Of a DNA stretch of 64,000 nt, positions 33,941 through 41,865 are shown piece by piece. The notes under the pieces are model-generated. The model was not told the origin of the DNA and made no database searches. It was given only the letters and a program-made list of their open reading frames with translations. A program made the position numbers and the translations under genes. Source of the stretch: Desulfarculaceae bacterium (lineage in GTDB: Bacteria; Desulfobacterota; Desulfarculia; Desulfarculales; Desulfarculaceae); NCBI GenBank assembly GCA_020444545.1, contig JAHLKT010000001.1, positions 868,001-932,000 of the forward strand, in the 5' to 3' direction. Each line of letters begins with the position of its first letter. Position 1 is the stretch's first letter.

Positions 33941-35011
33941 ATGTCTCTTAAGAAAAAGATCATGACCCTTGGGGTGTGCGGGATGGCCCTGGCCGCCGTT
34001 CTGCTGATGGTTCCCGGGGGCGCCGCCGCCGAGGACGAGGTCATCAAGATGACCATGGCTCACGCCGACGTGGCCGACCCCACCCAGTACGTGCACGCGG
34101 GCGCGGTGGCTTTCAAGGAGTACGTGGAGAAGGCCTCCAACGGCAAGATCCAGGTGACCATCAGCGCGGGCGGCGCCTTGGGCAACACCGCCTCGCTGCA
34201 AGAGATGACCATGACCGGCGAGGTGGAGGCTTCCACCTCCCACACCGAAGGCACCATCGCCATCATCTATCCCAACATCCAGTGCCTCTCCGTCCCGTAT
34301 CTGTTCCAGAACGTGGACCAGGCCCTGGAGGTCTTCCGGGGTGATTTCGGCCAGGCGCTGTTCGAGGACATGCGCAAGCAGACCGGCATCCGGGTGATCG
34401 GCATCTGGGACAACGGCGGCTTCCGCAACTTCACCAACAACAAGCGCGAGGTGCGCTCGCCCAAGGACATGAAGGGCCTGACCATCCGCACCATGGACAA
34501 CCCGGCTCACATGGAGATCGTGCGCTCTCTGGGCGCCAAGCCCATCCCCATCTCCTGGGCCGAGCTCTACACCGCCTTGCAGACCGGCGTGGTGGACGGC
34601 GAGGAAAACTCCATCCCCACCTTCCTTTTGGGTTCCCTGCAAGAGGTGCAGAAGTATATGGTTATGGACGGTCACGTCTACAGCCAGCTGCACATGTTCG
34701 TCAACGACAAGTGGTTCAACGGCCTGCCCAAGAAGTATCAGGAGATCATCCTGCAGGGCGGCCAGGCGGCGGGTTACGCCGGCCAGCGGGCCAACCGCGT
34801 CTACCGCGACATCGGCCGCAACATCTGCATCAAGGCCGGCGTGCAGTTCTATGATCCCACCCCGGCCGAGCTGGCCGAGTTCAAGGCCCTGGCTCAGCCG
34901 CCGGTGACCAAGTTCATCCGCGAGAAGGGCGTCAAGGACCCCAAGTGGGTGGACGGCGTGCTCAAGGCCTCCGACGAGGCTCTGGTCAAGTTGGGCTACA
35001 AGAAGAAGTAA
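33941..35011 (+). CDS. dctP: TRAP transporter substrate-binding protein DctP
   Basis: The 356-aa protein has a signal peptide (MSLKKKIMTLGVCGMALAAV, cleavage near AAA-EDE) and an excellent ribosome-binding site (GGGGAGGAGAAGT). Family features: MAHADVADPTQYVHAGAVAF, LPYLFQNVDQ-like VPYLFQNVDQALEVFRGD, GIWDNGGFRNFTNNKREVRS, GLTIRTMDNPAHMEIVRSLG with the carboxylate-binding Arg, and VVDGEENSIPTF. It binds an organic acid, and the adjacent oxidoreductase suggests a 2-oxoacid or a precursor. The gene follows the beta subunit by 128 bases and is separated from dctQ by a strong hairpin. Confidence 0.95.
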   Translation: MSLKKKIMTLGVCGMALAAVLLMVPGGAAAEDEVIKMTMAHADVADPTQYVHAGAVAFKEYVEKASNGKIQVTISAGGALGNTASLQEMTMTGEVEASTSHTEGTIAIIYPNIQCLSVPYLFQNVDQALEVFRGDFGQALFEDMRKQTGIRVIGIWDNGGFRNFTNNKREVRSPKDMKGLTIRTMDNPAHMEIVRSLGAKPIPISWAELYTALQTGVVDGEENSIPTFLLGSLQEVQKYMVMDGHVYSQLHMFVNDKWFNGLPKKYQEIILQGGQAAGYAGQRANRVYRDIGRNICIKAGVQFYDPTPAELAEFKALAQPPVTKFIREKGVKDPKWVDGVLKASDEALVKLGYKKK

Positions 35012-35019
35012 TTGCCTTC

Positions 35020-35058
35020 GGCCTGCCCGGCCGCCCCGCTCGGGCGGCCGGGCAGGCC
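35020..35058 (+). other. Long intercistronic hairpin after dctP
   Basis: A perfect 17-bp stem (GGCCTGCCCGGCCGCCC at 35020-35036, complement at 35042-35058, loop CGCTC) starts nine bases after the dctP stop. No T-tract follows. It is the longest stem in the window and is placed to stabilise the upstream receptor mRNA or reduce readthrough into dctQM. Confidence 0.7.
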
Positions 35059-35160
35059 CGGCTCCCAGACCTCGACCCAAGGCGGATTTAACCCGGGGCC
35101 CTCGCTTTTTTTTCACGGCTTAACTGGTTAAAGCATTCTAGGTGTTTGCCGGAGGGCGGA

Positions 35161-35703
35161 ATGAAGTTACCCCGCGTTCTTCAATTGGTGGGCTCGGTGG
35201 CCAACAAGGTGGCCGCCAACATTTCCATCACCTTTTTTTTCGCCATGACCCTGATCGTGTGGGCCCAGATCTTCTTCCGCTACGTTCTGGGCGACGGCAT
35301 CGTCTGGGCCGAGGAAATCGCCAAGTTCATGATGGTGTGGATGGCCCTTTTGGGGGCCGCGGTGGTCTATTACGAAGGCGGCCACATCGCCATCACCTTT
35401 TTCATCTCGCGGCGCCCGGGCCTGCGCTACATCCAGATGTTCCACACCTTGCTGGGCGCGGTGCTCTTCGGCCTGCTCATCTTCTACGGCATCAAATACG
35501 CCTCCTTCGGCCTGATGTCCATTTCGCCCGCCAGCGGGATCAAGCGCTTCTGGCCCTATCTGGCCATTCCGGTGGGCGGAGGGTTCCTGTTCATCCAAAG
35601 CATCATCCGCCTGCTGCAAATGGCCCTGGGTTATGACCAGGGGCTCCCGGCCGAGGAATACACCCGGGAGCAGGAACGCGCGGACAAGGAGTTGGCCCGA
35701 TGA
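35161..35703 (+). CDS. dctQ: TRAP transporter small permease DctQ
   Basis: The 180-aa protein starts at ATG 35161, preceded by GGAGGGCGGA. Four hydrophobic segments and the DctQ motif IFFRYVLGDGIVWAEEIAKF (with the MVWMALLGAAVVYYEGGHI segment) are visible. It anchors DctM and assists transport. Its stop overlaps dctM (ATGA), so the pair is translationally coupled. Confidence 0.93.
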   Translation: MKLPRVLQLVGSVANKVAANISITFFFAMTLIVWAQIFFRYVLGDGIVWAEEIAKFMMVWMALLGAAVVYYEGGHIAITFFISRRPGLRYIQMFHTLLGAVLFGLLIFYGIKYASFGLMSISPASGIKRFWPYLAIPVGGGFLFIQSIIRLLQMALGYDQGLPAEEYTREQERADKELAR

Positions 35704-36986
35704 CCGCCATAATCATGTTCAGCATCATGGTGTTCCTGCTCCTGGCCGGACTGCCCGTGGCCATCATGCTGGGGGTGGTCTCCACCGCCTGGGTGATGTC
35801 GGCCGGCAGCTCCATCCAGATGGTCGCCTCGCGCATGTACGCGGGGATCGACATGTTCGTGCTCATGGCCATCCCCTTCTTCTGCCTGGCCGGGGAGATC
35901 ATGAACCGCTGCGGCATCACCGACCGCCTGATCAAGTTCGTGGATTTTATGATCGGGCGGGTGCGGGGCGGTCTGGCCCAGGCCAACATCTACAGCAGTC
36001 TTTTGTTCGCGGGCATCACCGGCGCGGCGGTGGCCGACGTTTCGGCCCTGGGATCGATCTTCATCCCGGCCATGGAAAAGCAGGGCTACACCCGTAAGTT
36101 CTCGGCCATGATCACCGCGGCCAGCTCCATCATCGGGCCGATCATTCCGCCCAGCATCATCGTGGTGGTATACGGCGCGGTGACCGGGCTTTCGGTGGGC
36201 ACTCTTTTCGCGGCCTGCATGATTCCGGGCGTCATCGTGGGCTTGAGCATGAGCGCCTTCGTGGCGATCATCGCCCGCAAGCGCAAATTCCCCAAGATCG
36301 AGGAGCCCTTCGAGATGAAGGCCTTCGTGGTGTGCTTCAAGGACTCCATCCTGGCCCTGATCATGCCCGTGATCATCATCGGGGGCATCTTCTCCGGGGC
36401 GTTCACCCCCACCGAGGCCGCGGCGGTGGCCGTGTTCTACGCCCTGCTGGTGGGCCTGGTGGTCTACCACACCGTCACGGTGCGCAACGTGCTGCAGTCG
36501 GCCCGCAACGCCATGCGCACCTCGGCCATGCTCTTTTTCATCATCGGCTTCGCCAACATCCTGGGCTGGATCATCGCCAGGGTGCAGCTTCCCGAAACCA
36601 TCGCCAAGTTCATGCTCACCCTGAGCAGCAACCCCACCATCCTGCTGCTGTTGGTGCTGGTCCTGCTGCTGTTCGTGGGCACCTGGCTGGAGATCACCGC
36701 CAGCTGCATCATCCTGGCCCCCATCCTCTCGCCGGTCATGGTGCAGGTGGGGGTGCATCCGGTGCACTTCGCGGTGGTGATGGTGGTGGCGCTCAACGTG
36801 GGCCTGATCACCCCGCCCCTGGGGGTGGCGCTGTTCGCCGCGGTGGGCGTGGGCAAGGTGCCCTTCGAGGACCTGGTGGCCGAGCTGTGGCCCTTCTTCG
36901 CCCTGGACGTGCTGGTGCTGCTGCTCCTGGTTTTCATCCCGGAGCTTTCCCTGGCTGTCCCCAGGGCGCTGGGGTTCATACAATAG
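35700..36986 (+). CDS. dctM: TRAP transporter large permease DctM
   Basis: The 428-aa protein has about 12 membrane segments. DctM motifs include GLPVAIMLGVVSTAWV, MAIPFFCLAGEIMNRCGITD, GAAVADVSALGSIFIPAMEK, IIGPIIPPSIIVVVYGAVTG and NVGLITPPLGVALFAAVGVG. It forms the sodium-coupled transport path fed by DctP. The gene is followed at 138 bases by a protein I do not recognise. Confidence 0.95.
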   Translation: MTAIIMFSIMVFLLLAGLPVAIMLGVVSTAWVMSAGSSIQMVASRMYAGIDMFVLMAIPFFCLAGEIMNRCGITDRLIKFVDFMIGRVRGGLAQANIYSSLLFAGITGAAVADVSALGSIFIPAMEKQGYTRKFSAMITAASSIIGPIIPPSIIVVVYGAVTGLSVGTLFAACMIPGVIVGLSMSAFVAIIARKRKFPKIEEPFEMKAFVVCFKDSILALIMPVIIIGGIFSGAFTPTEAAAVAVFYALLVGLVVYHTVTVRNVLQSARNAMRTSAMLFFIIGFANILGWIIARVQLPETIAKFMLTLSSNPTILLLLVLVLLLFVGTWLEITASCIILAPILSPVMVQVGVHPVHFAVVMVVALNVGLITPPLGVALFAAVGVGKVPFEDLVAELWPFFALDVLVLLLLVFIPELSLAVPRALGFIQ

Positions 36987-37124
36987 AGTAGATTCCCCCG
37001 CGGCCAAAAGCGGCCGGGACCGGCGTACTCTCCGGCCCGGCGCGGGCCCGTGGCCCGGCTGCAAGAACGACTTAATAGACCCCACCGAACGCTTGCCAGC
37101 GCAAGCGGAAGGGAGATCCCAAGC

Positions 37125-38003
37125 ATGTTCTACCCCGTGGAAGTGCCCGGCCCCAGCCCGGACAAGAAGCAAGCCGCCGCCATGGTGGTGTTGAGCCCCT
37201 CCCAGTCCCGCCGCCTGGTGGCCAAGGGAGCGGTGGCCAGCCCCATCTTCCAGAAGGCCTACCAGGACGGCATGGTCATCATCGGCCGGGGCATCACCAA
37301 CGCCTACGTGTGCGAGGAGCTGTTCGACATCTCCATCGCCAACAAGGCCAACCAGACCGTGGGCCTGGTTTGCGACGGGGGCACCAACAACGCGCGCACT
37401 CCCCCGCCCTGCACCTGGCACGTCATCGAGAAGGGCAAGGTGCTCGAAGACGCCGACTCCAACGCCGAGGTGGCCAAGTTCCGCCAGGGCGACGTGGTGG
37501 TCAAGGGAGCCAACGCCATCGACCACACCGGCCTGACCGGCACCTACGCCTCTTCCCTGAAGTGCGGCACCATGGGCGCCATGTGGCCCTATGTCACCCC
37601 CCGGGGCGGCGAGTTCATCGTGCCGGTGAGCCTGGAGAAGATGGTGCCCTGCGTGATGACCGCGGCCCAGCACAGCGGGGTCTATCACTTCGACAAGTCC
37701 ACCGGCATGCCCGCCAAGATCGTCATGCTGCCCGAGGCCAAGGCCATCACCGAGATCGAGGCCCTGGGCATCCTGTGCGGGGTGAAGGCCTATCAAATCG
37801 GGGCCGGCGGCGTGGCGGGCTCGGAAGGCTCGGTGCACCTGGCCATCGAGGGCGACGCGGACAAGGTGGACCAGGCCTTTGAGCTCTGCGTCTCCCTGAA
37901 GGACGAGCCGCCGGTGGGCATGCCCGACGTGTACCTGATCGACGATCCGGCCGAGAAGGACTACGACGCGCGCGCCCTGCTGGAGATGGGCGGAGGGGTC
38001 TAG
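37125..38003 (+). CDS. Conserved protein of unknown function downstream of a TRAP transporter
   Basis: The 292-aa cytoplasmic protein has no signal peptide or membrane segment. The start at ATG 37125 follows GGAAGGGAGATCC. Glycine-rich and acidic motifs recur: VVLSPSQSRRLVAKGAVASP, VIIGRGITNAYVCEEL, FRQGDVVVKGANAID, GGEFIVPVSLEKM, and ITEIEALGILCGVKAYQIGA with GGVAGSEGSVHLAI. The Gly-rich loops and the S-P-S-Q-S-R-R start suggest nucleotide, phosphate or CoA binding, but I cannot name the fold. It is the last gene before a terminator in the oxidoreductase-TRAP stretch, so it may process or sense the imported acid. It is well formed and clearly coding. Confidence 0.75.
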   Translation: MFYPVEVPGPSPDKKQAAAMVVLSPSQSRRLVAKGAVASPIFQKAYQDGMVIIGRGITNAYVCEELFDISIANKANQTVGLVCDGGTNNARTPPPCTWHVIEKGKVLEDADSNAEVAKFRQGDVVVKGANAIDHTGLTGTYASSLKCGTMGAMWPYVTPRGGEFIVPVSLEKMVPCVMTAAQHSGVYHFDKSTGMPAKIVMLPEAKAITEIEALGILCGVKAYQIGAGGVAGSEGSVHLAIEGDADKVDQAFELCVSLKDEPPVGMPDVYLIDDPAEKDYDARALLEMGGGV

Positions 38004-38047
38004 CCAGGGGGGCGACCCCGTCATCGCGTAACCACCGAATCTATCGC

Positions 38048-38080
38048 GGCAGCCGGCCCTCGGGTCGGCTGCCTCTTTTT
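38048..38080 (+). terminator. Intrinsic terminator ending the TRAP operon
   Basis: GGCAGCCG (38048-38055) pairs with CGGCTGCC (38066-38073) through a GC-rich inner part, directly followed by TCTTTTT. It lies 45 bases past the stop of the unknown protein and isolates it from the riboswitch operon. Confidence 0.88.
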
Positions 38081-38246
38081 AGGCCCCCTTTTCATCGCCC
38101 CTACCGGCCGCCCTCCCCAGAGCCCCATCGCGCCGGGCGCGCGGAGGAGCGATGATCAAAAGAACAGGGCTCTGACATGGGTAATTTCCCTGAAACGCGA
38201 GAAGAACAAATTAGGGGGTTCGCCTAGAATCCCGCGGCTTCAATGC

Positions 38247-38275
38247 TTGACACCAACCCCGGGGTGCCCTTTAAT
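38247..38275 (+). promoter_or_regulatory. Sigma70-type promoter of the riboswitch operon
   Basis: TTGACA at 38247-38252 and TTTAAT at 38270-38275 are separated by exactly 17 bp. Initiation would fall near 38282, immediately before the aptamer P1 strand, so the 5' leader begins with the riboswitch. Confidence 0.75.
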
Positions 38276-38283
38276 GGCCCAGC

Positions 38284-38437
38284 TACCGGCGCCCATTGGG
38301 CTTAATAGGGAAGACGGTGAAAGGCCGTCACGGACCCGCCGCTGTAACCGGTGACAAAGGCCGCAGTTTTGCCACTGCCCCATAGGGCGGGAAGGCGCGG
38401 CCCGAGGACGACCCGGGAGTCAGAAGACCTGCCGGCC
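38284..38437 (+). ncRNA. Cobalamin (B12) riboswitch aptamer
   Basis: The conserved elements appear in order: TTAATAGGGAA (about 38302-38312), the GGTGAAA...CCGTCACGG arm, GACCCGCCGCTGTAACC (about 38333-38349), GCCACTGCC (38371-38379), GGGCGGGAAGGC (about 38384-38396), GACGACCCGGGAGTCAGAAG (about 38407-38426) and GACCTGCCGGCC ending the domain. The 5' strand ACCGGC can pair with the terminal GCCGG to close P1. Adenosyl- or other cobalamin binding to such RNAs normally switches off downstream expression. Here it precedes an intrinsic terminator and a three-gene operon. Confidence 0.96.
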
Positions 38438-38538
38438 AAATACGGACCCCACCAGCCGCCGCGGATTGCGGCAAGGGATGTTTCGCATCGCTCTTTGGTG
38501 GTCCGGCCTGGGGCGAAGAAGTAAACCAGGGTGCATTC

Positions 38539-38568
38539 CCCCAGCCCGTTTTGGGCTGGGGTTTTTTT
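38539..38568 (+). terminator. Riboswitch expression-platform terminator
   Basis: CCCCAGCCC (38539-38547), loop GTTTT, GGGCTGGGG (38553-38561), then seven T residues: a textbook intrinsic terminator. An upstream CTGGGG at 38508-38513 can pair with the CCCCAG at 38539-38544, giving a candidate antiterminator. Cobalamin binding would favour the terminator. Confidence 0.9.
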
Positions 38569-38607
38569 GTGGGCTTGCGCGGCTAGCGAGCAAAGACAAG
38601 GAAGCCG

Positions 38608-39498
38608 GTGATTCAACTTCGTCGGGACATATGCAAAATCCTTGCAGCCTTCGCCGTCCTGGCCGGGGCGCTTTATCCAGGCCCGTCCTGGTGCGGCCAG
38701 CCCGCCGATTCCTTGTGCCCTGCTTATATTTGTATTGCCTACGGCCCGAGGATCAAGGAAAAGGACGGCTCCCTGACCCAGCGTTTTTACATCCAGGTCC
38801 CAAACGGCTGCCTGACCGGGCCGCGCGCCAAGAAAATGAAGCTGTCGGCCTTTTACCTGTCCCGCCGCGCCAGGGCCAAGGGACCGCGCTTCGCCCGGCC
38901 GCTGGCCATCAAATACCAAGCCGGCGCGCCTTGCGTGGATATCAACACCGGCCGGTTTTCCCGCATAGAGCTCCATGTGTCCGCCACCTGCGGCAAGCGG
39001 CGCTACCGGGCGGCCACGGTCATCTTTATGTTCGGCAAATCAAAAAAGGAAACCACCAACCCCCTGCCGCCCTCGCCCGGCCTGCGGCCCCCCCAGCCCT
39101 CCATCCATCTGCGGCCCAATCGGGGGCACTACTGGATGCAGACCGGTCAAACCTTTCGTTTCGTGTATCAGGGGAGCGCCAAGGTCCCGGGCGTGGCCCG
39201 GGTCATGGAAAACCAGCGGACCGAGGGCTCCCTCGCGATCGATCCCCAGGGCGCCTTCAGCTACATTCCGCCTCACGACCCCGAGCTGGACCGCGCCGAA
39301 CCCAGCGCCTTTAAACAGACCGTGCTGCTGGTCAACGACGCCACGCCCCAGGGCATGGTCGCCTCCACCTTCACCCTGCTGCTGCACCGCTCGCGCTATG
39401 GCCGGCACCAGATGCTGCCCGGGCTGGCCCTGTTCGCCTTGGTGGGGCTTGTGGTGCTTTGCGGCGTGCTCCGCAGGAGAAGGAGGCCCTTGTTTTGA
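38608..39498 (+). CDS. Membrane-anchored periplasmic protein of unknown function under B12 riboswitch control
   Basis: The 296-aa protein starts at GTG 38608 with AAGGA five bases upstream. An N-terminal signal segment (ICKILAAFAVLAGALYPGPS) is followed by a periplasmic region. A C-terminal membrane helix (MLPGLALFALVGLVVLCGVL) and a basic cytoplasmic tail (RRRRRPLF) end the protein. The lumenal part looks beta-rich, with cysteines near the start (SLCPAYICIAYGP) and pairs that may form disulfides (PNGCLTG, APCVDIN, SATCGKR). A second beta-domain (HYWMQTGQTFRFVYQGSA, GSLAIDPQGAFSYIPPHD) follows. I do not recognise a family. First gene of the operon, it may be a periplasmic electron-transfer partner or ligand receptor for the membrane ferredoxin encoded next (inference). 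Confidence 0.75.
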   Translation: MIQLRRDICKILAAFAVLAGALYPGPSWCGQPADSLCPAYICIAYGPRIKEKDGSLTQRFYIQVPNGCLTGPRAKKMKLSAFYLSRRARAKGPRFARPLAIKYQAGAPCVDINTGRFSRIELHVSATCGKRRYRAATVIFMFGKSKKETTNPLPPSPGLRPPQPSIHLRPNRGHYWMQTGQTFRFVYQGSAKVPGVARVMENQRTEGSLAIDPQGAFSYIPPHDPELDRAEPSAFKQTVLLVNDATPQGMVASTFTLLLHRSRYGRHQMLPGLALFALVGLVVLCGVLRRRRRPLF

Positions 39499-40457
39499 CG
39501 GTCAAGGCGCTTCGTTTGATCACCCAACACACCATGTTCCTGGTGCTGACCTATGGCGGGCGCCTGGGCATCAGCCTGGGCAGCGCCTTGCCCTGCCTTT
39601 CCTGCCCCTATGTGTCCGGCTGCGGAGGCTACTGCTATCTGATGGCCCTGCAGAGCGGGGTGTGGGGCCTGGCCATGCCCCTGGGGGACATGGTCTCGGC
39701 CCAGGGCCTGGAGGCGCTTTATTACCTGGGGATCTTCGTCCTGCTGGCCGCCTTGTTCAACAAGCTCTGGTGCGGCTGGATCTGTCCCTTCGGCCTGATT
39801 CAGGACTGGCTGACCATGCTGCGCAAAAAGCTGGGCATCCGCGAGGCGCGGCTTTCCTGGCGCAACCGGGAGCGGCTCAAGCCGGTCAAGTATATCCTGC
39901 TGGCCTATCTGGTGGTGGTGCCCCTGCTGATCGCCCATGCCGGCCTTTCCGGCGATTTCGGCCTGCCGTTTTGCCAAATTTGCCCGGCCAAGCCCATCAT
40001 GCCTCTGTTCGCCGGCATCACCCACCACCTGGCCCTGGACCTAACCAACACCATCACCCTGGTGTTTTCCATTCTGTCGGTGGGCATCGCCGGGGGCATG
40101 CTGGTGGGCATGTTTTACAAGGAGCGTTTCTTCTGCATCTTCTGCCCCATGTTGATCCTGATCCACGTGCTGAAAAAAATCAGCCCCATCCGCTTTGAAA
40201 AAGAGGTCGATGGTTGCCTGGGCTGCGGCAACTGCCACCGTATGTGCCCGGTGGACATCCGGGATGTGCAGGAGCAAAAGACCAAGAAAGACGTGCTGAG
40301 CGAGGATTGCATGCTGTGCCTGACCTGCGTCGAGTCCTGCCCCCAAGACAAGGTGCTCAGACTCAAGTTTTTGCAATGGCCCCTGTTTGCCTCGTCGCGC
40401 AAATACGTGGCGCGCCATTTCCCCATGAAAAAGAGAGCTCATGCCTCAGACGAATAA
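39495..40457 (+). CDS. NapH/FixG-type membrane ferredoxin under B12 riboswitch control
   Basis: The 320-aa protein starts at TTG 39495, overlapping the previous stop by four bases, with GGAGAAGGAGG nine bases upstream. About six hydrophobic segments carry paired cysteine motifs at the membrane faces (LWCGWICPFGLIQDW, FFCIFCPMLILIHV, and an extra CLSCPYVSGCGGYC near the N-terminus). Two cytoplasmic [4Fe-4S] motifs follow (CLGCGNCHRMCP, CLTCVESCP). Such proteins pass electrons between the quinone pool or periplasm and cytoplasmic clusters. The next gene overlaps it by 17 bases and encodes a dehydratase/reductase-like protein, the likely electron acceptor. Confidence 0.87.
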   Translation: MTVKALRLITQHTMFLVLTYGGRLGISLGSALPCLSCPYVSGCGGYCYLMALQSGVWGLAMPLGDMVSAQGLEALYYLGIFVLLAALFNKLWCGWICPFGLIQDWLTMLRKKLGIREARLSWRNRERLKPVKYILLAYLVVVPLLIAHAGLSGDFGLPFCQICPAKPIMPLFAGITHHLALDLTNTITLVFSILSVGIAGGMLVGMFYKERFFCIFCPMLILIHVLKKISPIRFEKEVDGCLGCGNCHRMCPVDIRDVQEQKTKKDVLSEDCMLCLTCVESCPQDKVLRLKFLQWPLFASSRKYVARHFPMKKRAHASDE

Positions 40458-41682
40458 TCCGCCCAATCAGGCGGGGCAACACCTCTTGGATCAGGTCAGG
40501 GCCCAGGTGCTGGCCGAGCACCAGGCCCAGGCGGACGCCCTGCGCCAACGATCCGACTACATCCCGGCCCTGGATTACTTCCTCGATCTGCTGGCGCGGC
40601 CCCTGTCTTTGGAAAAGATGCGCGCCGCGATTGGCCGGCCGGTCATGGAGCAGCTGTGCAACCTGGCCCCATATGAGCTGTTTCACGCCTTTGGGGTGCA
40701 TCCCGTGCGCATGGGCTGCGGGTGCAATTCAGTGCAACGTCTGGTCGCCTCCGGCAATCCGGTGCTCATGTGCCCGGTGATGAAATCCAACCTGGGCATG
40801 CAACGGCTGCACGGCCAAGCCGGGGAAGAGGGGGCCGTCCGGGTGGTGCCCACCTCCTGCGACTGGGTGGTCAAGTACCCGGAAATGGCGCGGCAGGACG
40901 GTCGGGAGACCCATTTCCTGGAGCTGCCCCACTCGCGCCAGTCCGAAAAAGGCCAGCAACGCTGGCTGGAAGAGATATACGGCTTCGCGGCCTTGCTGGA
41001 AAAAAAGACCGGCAAGAAGCTCAAGCGGCAGCGCCTGCTGGCCTCCATCGAGGCCTTCATGCGGGCCTGGCGGGCGCTCCAGGAGCTGGCTGATCTTCGC
41101 AGGCGCCGCCTGATTCCCGGCATCTTTTTCATGGTGGTGGCCAACAGCTTTATGCTCGACGCGGTAGAGCCCTGGACCGAGCACCTGGGCCAACTGCTGG
41201 AAGAGGCAGCCTCGCGCCGGGCGGCCGCCACGGGCCGGGGCATTTTTCTGGCCGGGTCGCCCATCGCCTTTCCCAACTACAAGTTGCCCCACCTGATAGA
41301 AGAGGCGGGCATGGATGTATGCGCGGATGACCTGTGCACCTCGGAGCGGGTGTTGCCCGGCGCGGTCTGTTACGACGACCCCTCGGAGCACGGCCTGTTG
41401 CGGGCCTTGTCCGAACGCTATCACCGGGGATGCATCTGCCCCACTTTTGCCGATAATGAGCGCCGGGTGAACAGTATCCTCAACACCTGCCGGCAAAACG
41501 ATATCCAGGGCGTGGTGTACCACGTGCTCAAGGGCTGCCACCCCTGTGACATTGAAAGCGTCACCATGGGCGAAACTCTGAAGCAACACGGGTACAAGTT
41601 TCTAAGGATCGAGACGGACTTCGCCAAGGAGGACAGCCAAAACCTCCTCACCCGCTTGGAGGCCTTTGGCGAAATCCTCTGA
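40441..41682 (+). CDS. 2-hydroxyacyl-CoA dehydratase D-component-like (HgdB/BcrC-type) protein under B12 control
   Basis: The 413-aa protein has the HGD-D layout. An N-terminal helical region ends in YELFHAFGVHPVRMGCGCNS, followed by PVLMCPVMKSNLGMQ and VVPTSCDWVVKY, which supply cluster cysteines. The C-terminal half reads CICPTFADNERRVNSILNTC and VYHVLKGCHPCDIESVTMGE, ending with LRIETDFAKEDSQNLLTRLE. Known relatives hold a [4Fe-4S] cluster and use very low potential electrons from an ATP-dependent activator (HgdC-like) to reduce thioesters or break C-O bonds; others have unrelated uses. No activator and no partner subunit is encoded here. The only electron-transfer neighbour is the membrane ferredoxin. 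The substrate is unknown. Confidence 0.85.
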   Translation: MPQTNNPPNQAGQHLLDQVRAQVLAEHQAQADALRQRSDYIPALDYFLDLLARPLSLEKMRAAIGRPVMEQLCNLAPYELFHAFGVHPVRMGCGCNSVQRLVASGNPVLMCPVMKSNLGMQRLHGQAGEEGAVRVVPTSCDWVVKYPEMARQDGRETHFLELPHSRQSEKGQQRWLEEIYGFAALLEKKTGKKLKRQRLLASIEAFMRAWRALQELADLRRRRLIPGIFFMVVANSFMLDAVEPWTEHLGQLLEEAASRRAAATGRGIFLAGSPIAFPNYKLPHLIEEAGMDVCADDLCTSERVLPGAVCYDDPSEHGLLRALSERYHRGCICPTFADNERRVNSILNTCRQNDIQGVVYHVLKGCHPCDIESVTMGETLKQHGYKFLRIETDFAKEDSQNLLTRLEAFGEIL

Positions 41683-41865
41683 CCTGGATGGGTTGCCCCT
41701 TTAAAACTGATCCAGCCCCTTTTTATGGCATCGCACGCGCCCAACGACAGGAGCGCGGCGAACGCCTCATAATCTGATATTTTATAGGCCCGTGTAACCG
41801 AACTCGATTTGCTTTACCTCAAGTGCGCGTCGGGAACGGCTCTAATCCGGACGAGGGCTAGCTCA

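Noticed and set aside
35631-38024. 797-codon minus-strand open frame opposite dctM and the unknown protein
   Set aside because: His/Gly/Asp-rich antisense product. The coding strand is supported by DctM motifs and ribosome-binding sites.
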